Source: RDXT01 sp033765305
GTDB taxonomy: Bacteria > Bacteroidota > Bacteroidia > J057
Direction: 5' to 3'
Length of the DNA: 64,000 nt
Assembly (NCBI GenBank): GCA_033765305.1
Contig: JANRID010000007.1
Coordinates: 1-64,000, forward strand
Shown here: piece by piece, positions 34,314 to 43,555 of the stretch
How the letters are laid out: each line of letters opens with the position of its first letter
How positions within the stretch are numbered: the first letter of the stretch is position 1
Position numbers and translations under genes: made by a program
The notes under the pieces: generated by a model
What the model saw: the letters and a program-made list of their open reading frames with translations, nothing else
Told to the model about the DNA's origin: nothing
The model's database searches: none

Positions 34314-35405
34314 TCAGCGCTTGTACACGCTCCGCGAAAACTGCTCCGTGCCGCCCTGGCTGCTCAGGCGCAGCTGGTACAGGCCGGCAGCCAGCCGGTC
34401 CACGGGCAGCTCATAGCGCCCGTTCGCAAAGCGCAGGTCCCGCACATGCAGCACCACCTTGCCGGCGCCGTCGGTGAGGGTCAGCTCGTGGCTTTCGCGG
34501 TTGGCGGAGGTGGTCTCGATGGTCAGCGCCTCGTCCGCCGGGTTGGGATAGACGATCATCCAGTAGCCCGGCTGGCCGGAAAAGTTGACCTGGCGGATAT
34601 CGGAGTAATGGAAGGATCCGTCGATGTCCACCTGCCGCAGGCGGTAGTACAGCGACTGGCCCAGGGCGCGGCCGTCCACGAAGTAGTAGCTGCGCGCCTC
34701 CTGGCTGTTGCCGGCGCCGGCTACCTCGCCGATTTTCTCGAACAGCTGCCCGTCCAGGCTGCGCTCGATGTCGAAGCGGGCATTGTTGAATTCCGTGGCG
34801 GTGATCCACTCCAGGCGCGCCGCCGACTTGCCGATCTGGAAGGCGTCGAAGCTCAGCCATTCCACCGGAAAGGAGCTGCCGTCGTTGACGATGTTGTAGG
34901 CAATGCGCTGGCCCAGCTGGTTGGTGATGTCGTTGGCGATGTTCTCGGCCCGGTTTTCAAGGTATGCGGGCGTTCCGCAGCCGTTGTTGGAAAAAACGAT
35001 CTTCATCATCAGCTCGAAATACCCGCTGGCGGTCAGCGGCACCGTCGTGGGGCTGAGGATATTGGGGCTCGTGTTGCCGTACTGCCAGCGGCGGTTGTAG
35101 GCGACGCCGGCATAGCTGCGGGTCACCGGGTTGGCGCTGCTGCTCTCGAAGGTGCTGCCCCACTCGGCGGCAAAGCGGTTGCCCTGCACCGACACATAGG
35201 CATTGCAGGCGCTGCGGAAGACAATGGAGGTATTCACCGACCCGATCTGGAGGGTGGCGCTGGTATTGTTCCGGAAATAGAGCAGCACGGTATCCTGGCC
35301 GCCGGCACCCGGCACGATGCTGTATGCGAGGCTGAGCGGGGGCGTCTGGGCTGCAGCCATCAGACAGGCCAGGAGGCTCAGGGTGAAAAGCTGAAGTCGT
35401 TTCAT
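34314..35405 (-). CDS. Secreted protein with T9SS sorting domain
   Basis: 363 residues from MKRLQLFTLSLLACLMAAAQ, a signal peptide. The first ~180 residues are a beta-rich domain (LSLAYSIVPGAGGQDTVLLY, TSIVFRSACNAYVSVQGNR) not assigned here. Residues 190-275 resemble a fibronectin-like stretch (LEWITATEFNNARFDIERSL, YYRLRQVDIDGSFHYSD). The end is a type A sorting domain (VYPNPADEALTIE, LAAGLYQLRLSSQGG, SVYKR). It lies 56 bp past the big adhesin gene in the same direction. Confidence 0.8.
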   Translation of the reverse strand: MKRLQLFTLSLLACLMAAAQTPPLSLAYSIVPGAGGQDTVLLYFRNNTSATLQIGSVNTSIVFRSACNAYVSVQGNRFAAEWGSTFESSSANPVTRSYAGVAYNRRWQYGNTSPNILSPTTVPLTASGYFELMMKIVFSNNGCGTPAYLENRAENIANDITNQLGQRIAYNIVNDGSSFPVEWLSFDAFQIGKSAARLEWITATEFNNARFDIERSLDGQLFEKIGEVAGAGNSQEARSYYFVDGRALGQSLYYRLRQVDIDGSFHYSDIRQVNFSGQPGYWMIVYPNPADEALTIETTSANRESHELTLTDGAGKVVLHVRDLRFANGRYELPVDRLAAGLYQLRLSSQGGTEQFSRSVYKR

Positions 35406-35420
35406 TGGAGGTCGAATGAG

Positions 35421-35444
35421 CCTCCGCCCTGCGGAGGGCGGAGG
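35421..35444 (-). promoter_or_regulatory. Intergenic hairpin between the two secreted-protein genes
   Basis: CCTCCGCCCT and AGGGCGGAGG form a perfect 10 bp stem with a 4-base loop between the 1,635-residue gene and its downstream neighbour. Without a U-run it is more likely an mRNA-stability or attenuation element than a full terminator. Confidence 0.5.
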
Positions 35445-35460
35445 CGGTTGAGGGAGAACG

Positions 35461-38400
35461 TCAGTTTTGCTGAGGCACATGGGTACGGCGGAAATAGCGC
35501 AGCACTGCCCGCTGAATGTCGGCAGCATTGGTCACGCCGCTGCCGTCGAGATCGCTTTCCAGATCGCCCACCAGGAAGTAGCGCAGGACGATATTCTGAA
35601 TGTCGGCGGCATTGACCACCCCGCTGGCATCGATGTCGCCCTGGACCATGGCAAACACTCCTGGCAGCAGCTCCTGCACCGGATCGCCGTAGGTATTGTC
35701 GTCCGCGTGGTTCGCATCGGGGCTCGTGAAGTCGTAGAGGAATACGCGTCCGTACTGCTGGGCCGGCACGCGGCTCATCACGCCCAGGTGATTGCGGGAA
35801 TAGACCACCACGAAGTAATCGGCGCCGGAGGGCACTCCGATCTGAGCCAGCGAGAATCCGTCCAGGGCCCGGATTTCGCCGGTGCGGGTCAGCAGCGCGG
35901 CAAAACGCCCGAAGATCTGCGTGGAATCCGCTGCATTGCGGACCTCGATGAGGATCCAGCTGGTGATGCTGTCCGGCATCACTGCCACCGATTCCGTGCC
36001 GGCGTAGTTCCACGGATCGGTATTGAAGGGCTGGCTCAGCGGCAGGAGGTCCTGCGCAGCCAGATCGGTGCTCATCATGCCCAGCGAAGGATCATAGGCG
36101 CCTTCGAGCAGGACGCGGCTGGCCATCAGCGGATCGGGGGTACAGACGTTCTGGCACTCGCCGAGACTGCTGCGGATCGTGCCGCTGCCCGTGTAGGAGC
36201 CGGTATAGGTGAAGGCGCCGAAGAAGCCGAAAGCCGAGTCCACGGAATTGGCGCCCCAGCCGACCTGGAAGCCGCTGGCAGCCGAAACCGGCGCGAGGGA
36301 CAGGGTCTTATTCTTGAACTTCTGACGGCCCGTCAGCGTGCTGCCGGACGGATCGATCACATAGTAATCCCAGGTCGGGTGCAGGCCATTGGCCGCGCCG
36401 CCCTGATAGCTGCCGCCCGCAGCGGACCACTGGCCCCAGTCCTGCTTCTCGATCAGGCGGATCGAGGCCTTCCAGCGCTGGTTGGAGTTCTGGGTGTGGA
36501 TGAAAATGCCTTCGAGCACGGCGGTCCCGTCCGCGTAGGTGATGAACTTGCGGTCGTCCGGGCTCATCACGTAGCGGCCGGTGCTGGTGCCTTCCAGCAG
36601 CGCGGGAAGCTCCAGGCTGAAGCCGTTGACTGGCAGGGGCTTGCAGAGGCTCAACGCATTGGGCACCACCTCCACCGTCACGATGTTCGACTCGAAGAAG
36701 CTGCCGCAGCCCGCCCGGCGCACGCAGCGCACATAGTAGGTGGTTTCTGTGACAGGCCCCGGATCGTAGTTGGGCGAATTGGTATTCGGGATCGGCGTCC
36801 ACTGGTTCTGCGGCAGGGTGGGATCGGTGGTGAAGAGCCACATGAACTCATAGGCGCCGGAGCCGCCGGGCGGCAGGTTGCCGGTAATCGGATCGGGATC
36901 GTAGGGCACGATGCAGGTGGCATCGCCGCCGGTGATGCTGCCGCCGCCATTGACATTGGCGCAGATGGTGCAGAGATCGATCACGATTTCGCGCTGCAGC
37001 ACGCTGTCGCAGCCGTCCTGGCTCACCGTGAGGGTGAGGCTGTAGGTGCCGGGGGCAGGCCAGGTCACATTCACGCTGGCGCCGGCAGCCGAGGCAGGGC
37101 TGGCGCCGGGGAAGGACCAGGTGTAGGCCGCATCCGGATCGGGCGTATCCACAGCGATGGCGGCAGCTGTGCCTGCGCATACGCCGGCAGGCGGCATGAA
37201 GGCCATCGGCGGCTTCGATTTCACCAGCGTGGCCGCCACATTGGAAAACCCGCCTTCATTGCTGCAGCCCACCCGCCGCGTTGCGCGGACCCACCAGGTG
37301 CTTTCTTCGATCAGCTCCGAGGGGGTATAGGAGGGGGAATTGGTATTGAGCAGCTCCACCCATTGCAGGTAGGGCAGCCCCGGATCCAGCGAGTAGAGCC
37401 AGATATACTCGAATACGCCGCTGCCGCCTTCGGGCAGGCTGATGCTGGCCAGCTGCGACGGGACATAAGGCCCGCACTGGGCCTGATTCGGACCGATCGT
37501 GCCGCCGTCGTTGATGGTGCAGTTGAGATAGATGCCTGCATCGACGTCGAGCCTGGTCTCGCCCGCAGCGAGCGTCACGCAGTCGCTGACGCCGTTGGGA
37601 TTCACATCCGAGTCGAGGGTCGGGTCGCCGCCCAGGCCCTTGCCGGTGAAGGCGTAGCCGGCAGGGAGGCTGCTGAAGACTGCCTGATAGCTGCCCGCAG
37701 GCAGATTGGGGAAGAAATACAGCCCGCTGACAGTGGTGTCGGCGGCGACCAGCTGGCCTGCGCAGGTGTACAGGGTCACGATCACTCCGTTGACCGGCGC
37801 TTCGGTGATGTCCTGTACGCCGTCCTCGTCTTCGTCATACCATACATAGTTGCCCAGCGCTGCGCAAGCCGTGCTGCCGACCGTAGTCGAAGCCTGGACG
37901 GAGCAGCCGCCCGCAGGGTCGGTCACCGTCACGGTGTACAGGCCCGGCGCCGTTACCGAAGGATTCTGCTGGCTGGACGTGAAGCCGCCCGGTCCGGTCC
38001 AGCTGTACTGGAAGCCATTGGGCAGGGCGCTGAGCGTGGCAGTGCCGGTGCAGGCGATGGGGCCGCTGTTGGAGGCCTGCACGCCCGTGGGGCAGACATA
38101 GCAGTCTTTCAGCTTGCCCAGCTTGACGCCGAAGTTGATATTCGACTGGGTGGGCATCGCATTGATCCAGGCCATATTGGCCGTACCGGTCAGGGTGAAG
38201 CCGTTGTACAGCGCAGCGCCCTTGATCATCAGGTTGTCGAAATCCTGGGCCTGGTTGGCGGCTACGCGGGCGGAGTCGTCCACGGGCGTGCCGTTCAGCA
38301 CGAGGTTGTCAATTTCGATCGATCCGCCGGTGCCGTTGGTGGCGCGGGTGAAGATCCAGATGCCGTCGAAGTTGCGGACGAAGGGCGTGCCGCTGACCGG

Positions 38401-40368
38401 ATTGAGCGGGTCGAGCTTGAGCACCTTCTGCGTAGGGCCGGTGCTGAGCGTAAAGACAAACCGGTTGTCGCCGCTGGCAGCCGGGTCATACACGATGGTG
38501 AAGGGCACATCGGTGCCGTTGGGCCAGACAAACTGCTGCTGATTGAACACCACGAAAGGCGATACGCGGTGGATATCCATCTCGTAGGTCGTCACCCCGC
38601 CGATGCGGCCTTCGGCCGCAAAATGCAGAAAGTCGAACTGGCCCTGCGCCGCCGCGACACTGGCCGCATGCGAGGTGCCCACAGCGCCGGAGGGCGGACA
38701 GGGCGCCACGAGGCCCAGGTCCCAGCTGAAGTCGTTGACGCCGGCGGCGAGCACGATGGGACCGGTGCGGCCCGTCTGCGGATTGGGATCGCTGTCCTTC
38801 TCGTCGTTCACAACGGCATTCTGCGGCGATACGCTATAGCCGGAGGGCGCCGTAAAGCCGACGAGGTAGGTGCCGGGCGTGAGGTTGAGGAAGTTGTACG
38901 TGCCGTTGGGCGTGGTATTCATCTGGGCGATGGGGGCGCCGTCGGGGGTTCCGTCGCTGTTGGCATCCTGGTACAGGAACACCGGCACGCCGGGCACGCC
39001 CTGCTCCGTCTGGTCCTGCTCGCCGTCTTCGTCCAGGTCATACCAGACGAAATTGCCCAGCGAAGCGCAGGCCTGCTGGGTCACCTGGACCTGGGAGGTA
39101 GATTCGCAGGCATTGGCATCCTTGACCGTGACGGCATAGGTGCCGGGCGCGAGGCCGGTAAACGTACTGCCGGACTGGAATGCGCCGTTGCCGAGCTTGT
39201 ACTGGTAGGGCGCTGTGCCATTGGAGACCGTGCCGACCGTAATGGAGCCGTTGGAGCCGCCGTTGCAGGTGGCGGGCGAAGGCGTAGCGGTGAAGCTCAG
39301 GTTGCAGGTCACGGCGCAGGGCGGCAGGCCCGGCACAAAGTTGAAATAATGCACCTCCCCGCCGATCTGCCGGTAGCTTTTCGCGATCACCTGTCCTTCG
39401 ATGTTGTTGGACATGTTCTTGAACACGTAGGCATCCGGCGCGAAGACGGTCCCCTCCACCATGCTGGAGTTGTTGATGTTGACCGTCGTGGCGTTGTAGA
39501 AGTTGAAGAGGATGTACGGCGCCTCCTGGTTGGCGATGCCGGACATATTGAAGTTGGCCCAGTTAAACGTGCCTGCGGCGTTCACATTGATGATCAGCCA
39601 CTTGGCCGCATTGGGCTTGCCATTGTTGCTGAAGACCAGCGTCTGGATCTTGTTCAGGTTCGCGCCGGTGAGGTTGAGGAAATTGAATCCGGGGCTGAGC
39701 GAATTGATATAGACCTGCGAATTGCTGGGGATGTTGTTGATATCGACGGGGTTGCCGTTCGCGTTGGTGAAAGCGACTGTGTTGGTGCACAGCGAGGTGG
39801 CCAGGGAGCGGGCCCGGAATGTGGTGAACGCGGTGCCGAAGTTGATCAGCGAGCCGGGCGTAAAGCCCACGCTGTTTGCCGGCTGGCTCCAGGCCAGGGT
39901 GATCCGGGGGTTGGCATTGTAGGAGCCGGGCGTGAGCTGGGTGTTGACATTGGTGTTGTTCTGGGTGGAATACACCGTCGTGCCCGTCAGGTTGCCGACT
40001 TTGATGCCGGCAGGCGCCTGGCTGGAGGAGCTGCCGATGTTGCCTTGCAGGAGGTTGGTGCTGCCGCCGCCCGTATAGAAGAGGCGTCCGTTGATCAGCA
40101 GGCCGATGGGATTCGTCACACCGGCAGCGTAGTAGGTGCCGACGTTCTGATTGGCCATCTGGCCCGTGCCGTCCAGGGTCAGGTTTCCGCCCAGAGCTAC
40201 CGGACCGTCGATGTCTCCGCCGTTGAAGGTCATGTCCGTTTCGACAAAGACACTGAACGTCAGTGCTTCGGCAGTGTAGCTCTGCGCGCGGCTGCGGTGC
40301 TGTCCGCCGATCAGCAGCAACGCGAGCGCCAGCACAGCCTGAAATACGGGTAATGCGTTACGAATCAT
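35461..40368 (-). CDS. Giant secreted adhesin-like protein with dockerin-like C-terminus
   Basis: 1,635 residues from MIRNALPVFQAVLALALLLI, a signal peptide. Order of parts: a choice-of-anchor A type domain at about 30-350 (YTAEALTFSVFVETDMTFNG, MVEGTVFAPDAYV, YRQIGGEVHYFNF); an SprB-like repeat at about 355-415 (SPATCNGGSNGSITVGTVSN); two SdrD-B type domains near 434 and 834 (LGNFVWYDLDEDGEQD, LGNYVWYDEDEDGVQD); a PKD-like domain near 1073-1115 (AAYTWSFPGASPASA); more beta domains; and two copies of a calcium-loop motif at the end (DIDASGVVNAADIQNIVLRY, DLDGSGVTNAADIQRAVLRY). No T9SS sorting domain is seen. Surface exposure is likely; the export route is unclear. Confidence 0.82.
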   Translation of the reverse strand: MIRNALPVFQAVLALALLLIGGQHRSRAQSYTAEALTFSVFVETDMTFNGGDIDGPVALGGNLTLDGTGQMANQNVGTYYAAGVTNPIGLLINGRLFYTGGGSTNLLQGNIGSSSSQAPAGIKVGNLTGTTVYSTQNNTNVNTQLTPGSYNANPRITLAWSQPANSVGFTPGSLINFGTAFTTFRARSLATSLCTNTVAFTNANGNPVDINNIPSNSQVYINSLSPGFNFLNLTGANLNKIQTLVFSNNGKPNAAKWLIINVNAAGTFNWANFNMSGIANQEAPYILFNFYNATTVNINNSSMVEGTVFAPDAYVFKNMSNNIEGQVIAKSYRQIGGEVHYFNFVPGLPPCAVTCNLSFTATPSPATCNGGSNGSITVGTVSNGTAPYQYKLGNGAFQSGSTFTGLAPGTYAVTVKDANACESTSQVQVTQQACASLGNFVWYDLDEDGEQDQTEQGVPGVPVFLYQDANSDGTPDGAPIAQMNTTPNGTYNFLNLTPGTYLVGFTAPSGYSVSPQNAVVNDEKDSDPNPQTGRTGPIVLAAGVNDFSWDLGLVAPCPPSGAVGTSHAASVAAAQGQFDFLHFAAEGRIGGVTTYEMDIHRVSPFVVFNQQQFVWPNGTDVPFTIVYDPAASGDNRFVFTLSTGPTQKVLKLDPLNPVSGTPFVRNFDGIWIFTRATNGTGGSIEIDNLVLNGTPVDDSARVAANQAQDFDNLMIKGAALYNGFTLTGTANMAWINAMPTQSNINFGVKLGKLKDCYVCPTGVQASNSGPIACTGTATLSALPNGFQYSWTGPGGFTSSQQNPSVTAPGLYTVTVTDPAGGCSVQASTTVGSTACAALGNYVWYDEDEDGVQDITEAPVNGVIVTLYTCAGQLVAADTTVSGLYFFPNLPAGSYQAVFSSLPAGYAFTGKGLGGDPTLDSDVNPNGVSDCVTLAAGETRLDVDAGIYLNCTINDGGTIGPNQAQCGPYVPSQLASISLPEGGSGVFEYIWLYSLDPGLPYLQWVELLNTNSPSYTPSELIEESTWWVRATRRVGCSNEGGFSNVAATLVKSKPPMAFMPPAGVCAGTAAAIAVDTPDPDAAYTWSFPGASPASAAGASVNVTWPAPGTYSLTLTVSQDGCDSVLQREIVIDLCTICANVNGGGSITGGDATCIVPYDPDPITGNLPPGGSGAYEFMWLFTTDPTLPQNQWTPIPNTNSPNYDPGPVTETTYYVRCVRRAGCGSFFESNIVTVEVVPNALSLCKPLPVNGFSLELPALLEGTSTGRYVMSPDDRKFITYADGTAVLEGIFIHTQNSNQRWKASIRLIEKQDWGQWSAAGGSYQGGAANGLHPTWDYYVIDPSGSTLTGRQKFKNKTLSLAPVSAASGFQVGWGANSVDSAFGFFGAFTYTGSYTGSGTIRSSLGECQNVCTPDPLMASRVLLEGAYDPSLGMMSTDLAAQDLLPLSQPFNTDPWNYAGTESVAVMPDSITSWILIEVRNAADSTQIFGRFAALLTRTGEIRALDGFSLAQIGVPSGADYFVVVYSRNHLGVMSRVPAQQYGRVFLYDFTSPDANHADDNTYGDPVQELLPGVFAMVQGDIDASGVVNAADIQNIVLRYFLVGDLESDLDGSGVTNAADIQRAVLRYFRRTHVPQQN

Positions 40369-40955
40369 AGGGGAAAACTGGTTGGGGGAAAACACAAAAC
40401 CATACAGGGGACTGAAGACAGTCCCGTGCAATTCATTGTCGGTGTTTGAAATAGGCAGCTAGGGGGCAAGTCCCAGGCGCTGCGCTTCCATCGGCACATC
40501 AGCCGCCCGTCCCTTGCATGGCACAATATTAAATACGGATTCAATCAAAAACAACCTGACAGCAGCGGCCTGGGATCGCTTCACATCATACACGATATAT
40601 TCAATATATGAACCCGCAGGCGCAGATCAGGGGTCTCGTATCTCGCGATTGTTCCCCGGATTTTCGGGCAGCCTGCCGCTGCCGCCGCAGCACTGGTTTT
40701 TATCCGCCCTCAACTTCTTGTATATCAAACCCGTACAACCCTGTATAGCATTCGGGGCGGCAGCATATTCCGCATTCCGGTTCTGGACGAAATGCGGGTA
40801 TTCCGGCAGATAGAATTATCCGAAGCCCCATGCAGCCCGGTATGCTGCGGGATGCGCGCTCTGAAAAAGCTGCTTCAACGGGGGAAAATCCAGCACGAAC
40901 CGCAGGCGGCTGCCGCCCGGAAAATTTCCGTATGTTGCTGCCCTGAACTGCTGCT
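40369..40955. other. 587 bp divergent spacer
   Basis: It lies between the giant adhesin (minus) and the GH97 gene (plus). It contains an 18 bp hairpin (GGGACTG, AAGA, CAGTCCC at 40408-40425) in the adhesin leader and a 15 bp AT palindrome at 40595-40609. Short open frames here show no protein-like composition. It should carry promoters for both genes. Confidence 0.5.
40595..40609. promoter_or_regulatory. Perfect AT palindrome
   Basis: ATATATTCAATATAT is a perfect 15-base inverted repeat around a central C, in the divergent spacer. Its position fits a regulator site for GH97 or the adhesin. Confidence 0.35.
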
Positions 40956-42920
40956 ATGCGTATCCTGCTTCTGATCCTGGCAGGCCTCCTGGCCTGCGCA
41001 AGCGCCCAGCCCTGGAGCCTCCGCTCGCCGGACGGCCGCTGCGAGCTGGTAATCCAGTCTGCGCCGCTGCGCTGGTCGCTGCGGTACGAAGGCCGCGAAA
41101 TACTGCCTTCCGCCCCCCTCGCGATGGTGCTCGAAAGCGGCGAGCGCTGGGACGGCACGCCGGGCTCCGCCCGGCCCCGCACCGCCGCCCGCAGCATGCG
41201 GGACACCATCCGCCCGCGCGTGCCGCTGAAGCGCAGCGTCATCCCCGACCACTACAACGAGCTGAGCATCGACTTCCGCCAGGGCTACCGCATCGAGTTC
41301 CGTGCCTACAACGACGGCGCGGCCTTCCGCTGGATCGGCGACCGGCCGGGCGAGCTGGTGGTCCGCAGCGAGGAGCTTGCCTTCGCCCTCTCCGATACGG
41401 CGCGGGTCTGGTGGCCTGAGATGCAGCCGCGCGAGGGCCTGGACCGCTTCCACAGCTCCTTCGAGGAGCCCTACCTGGAGCGGCGGCTGGGCGAGCTGCC
41501 CGCCGCCAGCCTGGCCTATGCGCCAGTCCTGGCCATGCAAGGCGGCCTGCGCATGGTGATCCTCGAATCCAATCTGCGCGGCTACCCCGGCCTGCTGCTG
41601 GACCGTGCCCCCCAGGGCGGCATCCGCGGCGTCTTCGCCCCCTATGTGACCGAAGAGCGCGTCCAGGGCGGCGAGTTCCCCCAGCGGATCGCAGCGGCGC
41701 GCGCGCCCTACATTGCCCGCACCCAAGGACAGCGCAGCTTTCCCTGGCGCGTGCTCGCCTTTTCCCCCGACGACCGCGGACTCCTCGAAAACGACCTCGT
41801 GTACCGCCTCGCCGACCCCGAAACGCCCGGCGACTGGTCCTGGGTCAAGCCCGGCATCAGCACCGAGGAGTGGATCTGCGGCAGCAACCTCTACGGCGTG
41901 GATTTCCCCGCCGGGCTCAATACGGAAACCTACCGCTACTACATCGACTTCGCAGCCGACTACGGCCTCGACTTCGTGATGCTGGATGCCGGCTGGTCGG
42001 ACTACGGCAACCTGCTCCGCATCACGCCGGGCATGGACCTCGGCCTGCTGAGCCGGTATGCGCGGGACAAAGGCATCAGCCTGACACTCTGGACCTTGTC
42101 CATGACCCTGGAGCGGCAGCTCGACACCGCGCTGGCGCAGTTCCGCGACTGGGGCGTGCGCTGCATTATGACCGACTTCATGGACCGGAACGATCAGCAG
42201 ACCGTGGAATTTTACGAAAAAATCGCGGCGGCCTGCGCCCGCTACCAGATCATGGTCATGTTTCACGGCGCCTTTCCGCCGGGCGGCTTCGAGCGCACCT
42301 GGCCCAACGCCATCACGCGCGAAGGCGCGCTGGGCTCGGAATACAATATCTGGAGCGACAAGGCCACGCCGCGCCACGACCTCGTGCTGCCGTTCACGCG
42401 CATGCTCTCCGGCGCGATGGATTACGAGCCGGGCTTTCTGGACCATGCGACGAAGGAGCAATTCCGCCCCATCGGCATGAAAGTCATGTCGCAGGGCACG
42501 CGCACGCACCAGCTGGCGATGTTTGTGGTGTATGACAGCCCGCTGCAGATGTTTTCGGGCAATCCGGCGGACGGGCGGCGGGAGCCGGCATTTATGCAGC
42601 TGCTCGGCTCGATTCCGACCGTCTGGGACGAGACGCGGGCCCTCGAAGCGGAGATCGGATCCTATCTGGCGGTAGCCCGGCGGCACGGGGACGACTGGTA
42701 TCTGGCGGCGATGAACGACTGGACGCCGCGCACCCTGGAGGTGCCGCTGGACTTTCTGCCGCCGGGGCGCTGGCAGGCGGAGATCTGCGCCGACGGCGTC
42801 AATGCCGCGCGCAACGCCCGCGACTACCGCCTCAGCCGCACCGAAGCCGGGCCGGAGGACCGCATCCGGATTCAGCTGGCGCCGGGCGGCGGCTTCGTCA
42901 TGCGCCTGCGGCGGGAATAA
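40956..42920 (+). CDS. GH97 glycoside hydrolase, retaining alpha-galactosidase-like
   Basis: 654 residues. Signal peptide MRILLLILAGLLACASAQ. GH97 features: N-terminal beta domain (SLRSPDGRCELVIQSA), ADYGLDFVMLDAGW, VRCIMTDFMDRNDQQTVEFY with D407 in DFMDRNDQ, then MVMFHGAFPPGGFERTWPN, and a C-terminal beta domain. In this family an Asp at this place marks the retaining alpha-galactosidase type, whereas inverting SusB-type alpha-glucosidases use Glu residues elsewhere. The periplasmic enzyme would release terminal galactose from an imported glycan. It stands alone. Confidence 0.88.
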   Translation: MRILLLILAGLLACASAQPWSLRSPDGRCELVIQSAPLRWSLRYEGREILPSAPLAMVLESGERWDGTPGSARPRTAARSMRDTIRPRVPLKRSVIPDHYNELSIDFRQGYRIEFRAYNDGAAFRWIGDRPGELVVRSEELAFALSDTARVWWPEMQPREGLDRFHSSFEEPYLERRLGELPAASLAYAPVLAMQGGLRMVILESNLRGYPGLLLDRAPQGGIRGVFAPYVTEERVQGGEFPQRIAAARAPYIARTQGQRSFPWRVLAFSPDDRGLLENDLVYRLADPETPGDWSWVKPGISTEEWICGSNLYGVDFPAGLNTETYRYYIDFAADYGLDFVMLDAGWSDYGNLLRITPGMDLGLLSRYARDKGISLTLWTLSMTLERQLDTALAQFRDWGVRCIMTDFMDRNDQQTVEFYEKIAAACARYQIMVMFHGAFPPGGFERTWPNAITREGALGSEYNIWSDKATPRHDLVLPFTRMLSGAMDYEPGFLDHATKEQFRPIGMKVMSQGTRTHQLAMFVVYDSPLQMFSGNPADGRREPAFMQLLGSIPTVWDETRALEAEIGSYLAVARRHGDDWYLAAMNDWTPRTLEVPLDFLPPGRWQAEICADGVNAARNARDYRLSRTEAGPEDRIRIQLAPGGGFVMRLRRE

Positions 42921-42924
42921 GCGC

Positions 42925-42938
42925 CCGGATGCATCCGG
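42925..42938. repeat. Short palindrome CCGGATGCATCCGG
   Basis: A 14 bp perfect palindrome directly after the GH97 stop. The related CGGATGCATCCG occurs at 11451-11462, also just past a gene end. Possibly a small stem that stabilises transcript ends. Confidence 0.3.
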
Positions 42939-42987
42939 ACGGTGCGGCAGCTTGCCCCTTGCCGGGATTCTTCGCAACTTGCGCCCG

Positions 42988-43542
42988 ATGGAACCGGTAC
43001 ACAAGCTCGATCTGTTTCCGAACGGGAAGCTGCAGATTACCCTGCTGCGCCTCTGCCATGAACTGATCGAAACCTACGGCGATTTTCAGGATACGGTCCT
43101 GCTCGGCGCCCAGCCGAGGGGCGTCTTCCTGTCGCGCCGCATCCGGCAGCTGCTGCGGGAACAGGCCGGCGCAGACCTGCCCCACGGCGAGCTGGATGTC
43201 ACCTTCTACCGTGACGACGTGCGGCGGCGCTCCGCGCCTTTGCAGCCCAACCAGACCCGCGTCGATTTCCTGATCGAAAACCAGCGCGTCATCCTCGTGG
43301 ACGATGTGCTCTACACCGGCCGCACCATGCGGGCGGCGCTCGATGCGATGCTTGCCTTCGGGCGTCCCCGTTCCGTGGAGCTGCTGGTGCTCGTGGACCG
43401 CAAGCACCGCCGCGAGCTGCCCATCGAAGCTTCCTACACCGGCATCACGGTCGATACGATCCAGACCCAGCGCATCCAGGTCTCCCTCCGCGAAAGCGGC
43501 GGCCAGGATGAAGTGTTTCTCGTCGATTATCCGCTGACCTAG
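42988..43542 (+). CDS. pyrR: Bifunctional pyr-operon regulator / uracil phosphoribosyltransferase PyrR
   Basis: 184 residues from MEPVHKLDLFPNGKLQITLL; the frame extends far upstream but only overlaps GH97 out of frame. PRPP-binding motif VILVDDVLYTGRTMRAALDA, GAQPRGVFLSRRI, DVTFYRDDVRRR and VDRKHRRELPIEASYTGI are diagnostic. In Firmicutes PyrR binds pyr mRNA; the substrates are uracil and PRPP. It is followed 13 bp later by pyrB, the usual pairing. No antiterminator structure was identified upstream. Confidence 0.93.
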   Translation: MEPVHKLDLFPNGKLQITLLRLCHELIETYGDFQDTVLLGAQPRGVFLSRRIRQLLREQAGADLPHGELDVTFYRDDVRRRSAPLQPNQTRVDFLIENQRVILVDDVLYTGRTMRAALDAMLAFGRPRSVELLVLVDRKHRRELPIEASYTGITVDTIQTQRIQVSLRESGGQDEVFLVDYPLT

Positions 43543-43555
43543 TCCCCTTCCTGCC

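Noticed and set aside
35467..40353. Very long plus-strand open frame over the giant adhesin
   Set aside because: Antisense of a verified multi-domain protein, no signal peptide or domain, composition typical of a shadow frame.
40514..40813. 99-residue open frame in the divergent spacer
   Set aside because: No family-like sequence, no conserved start context, and mixed composition.
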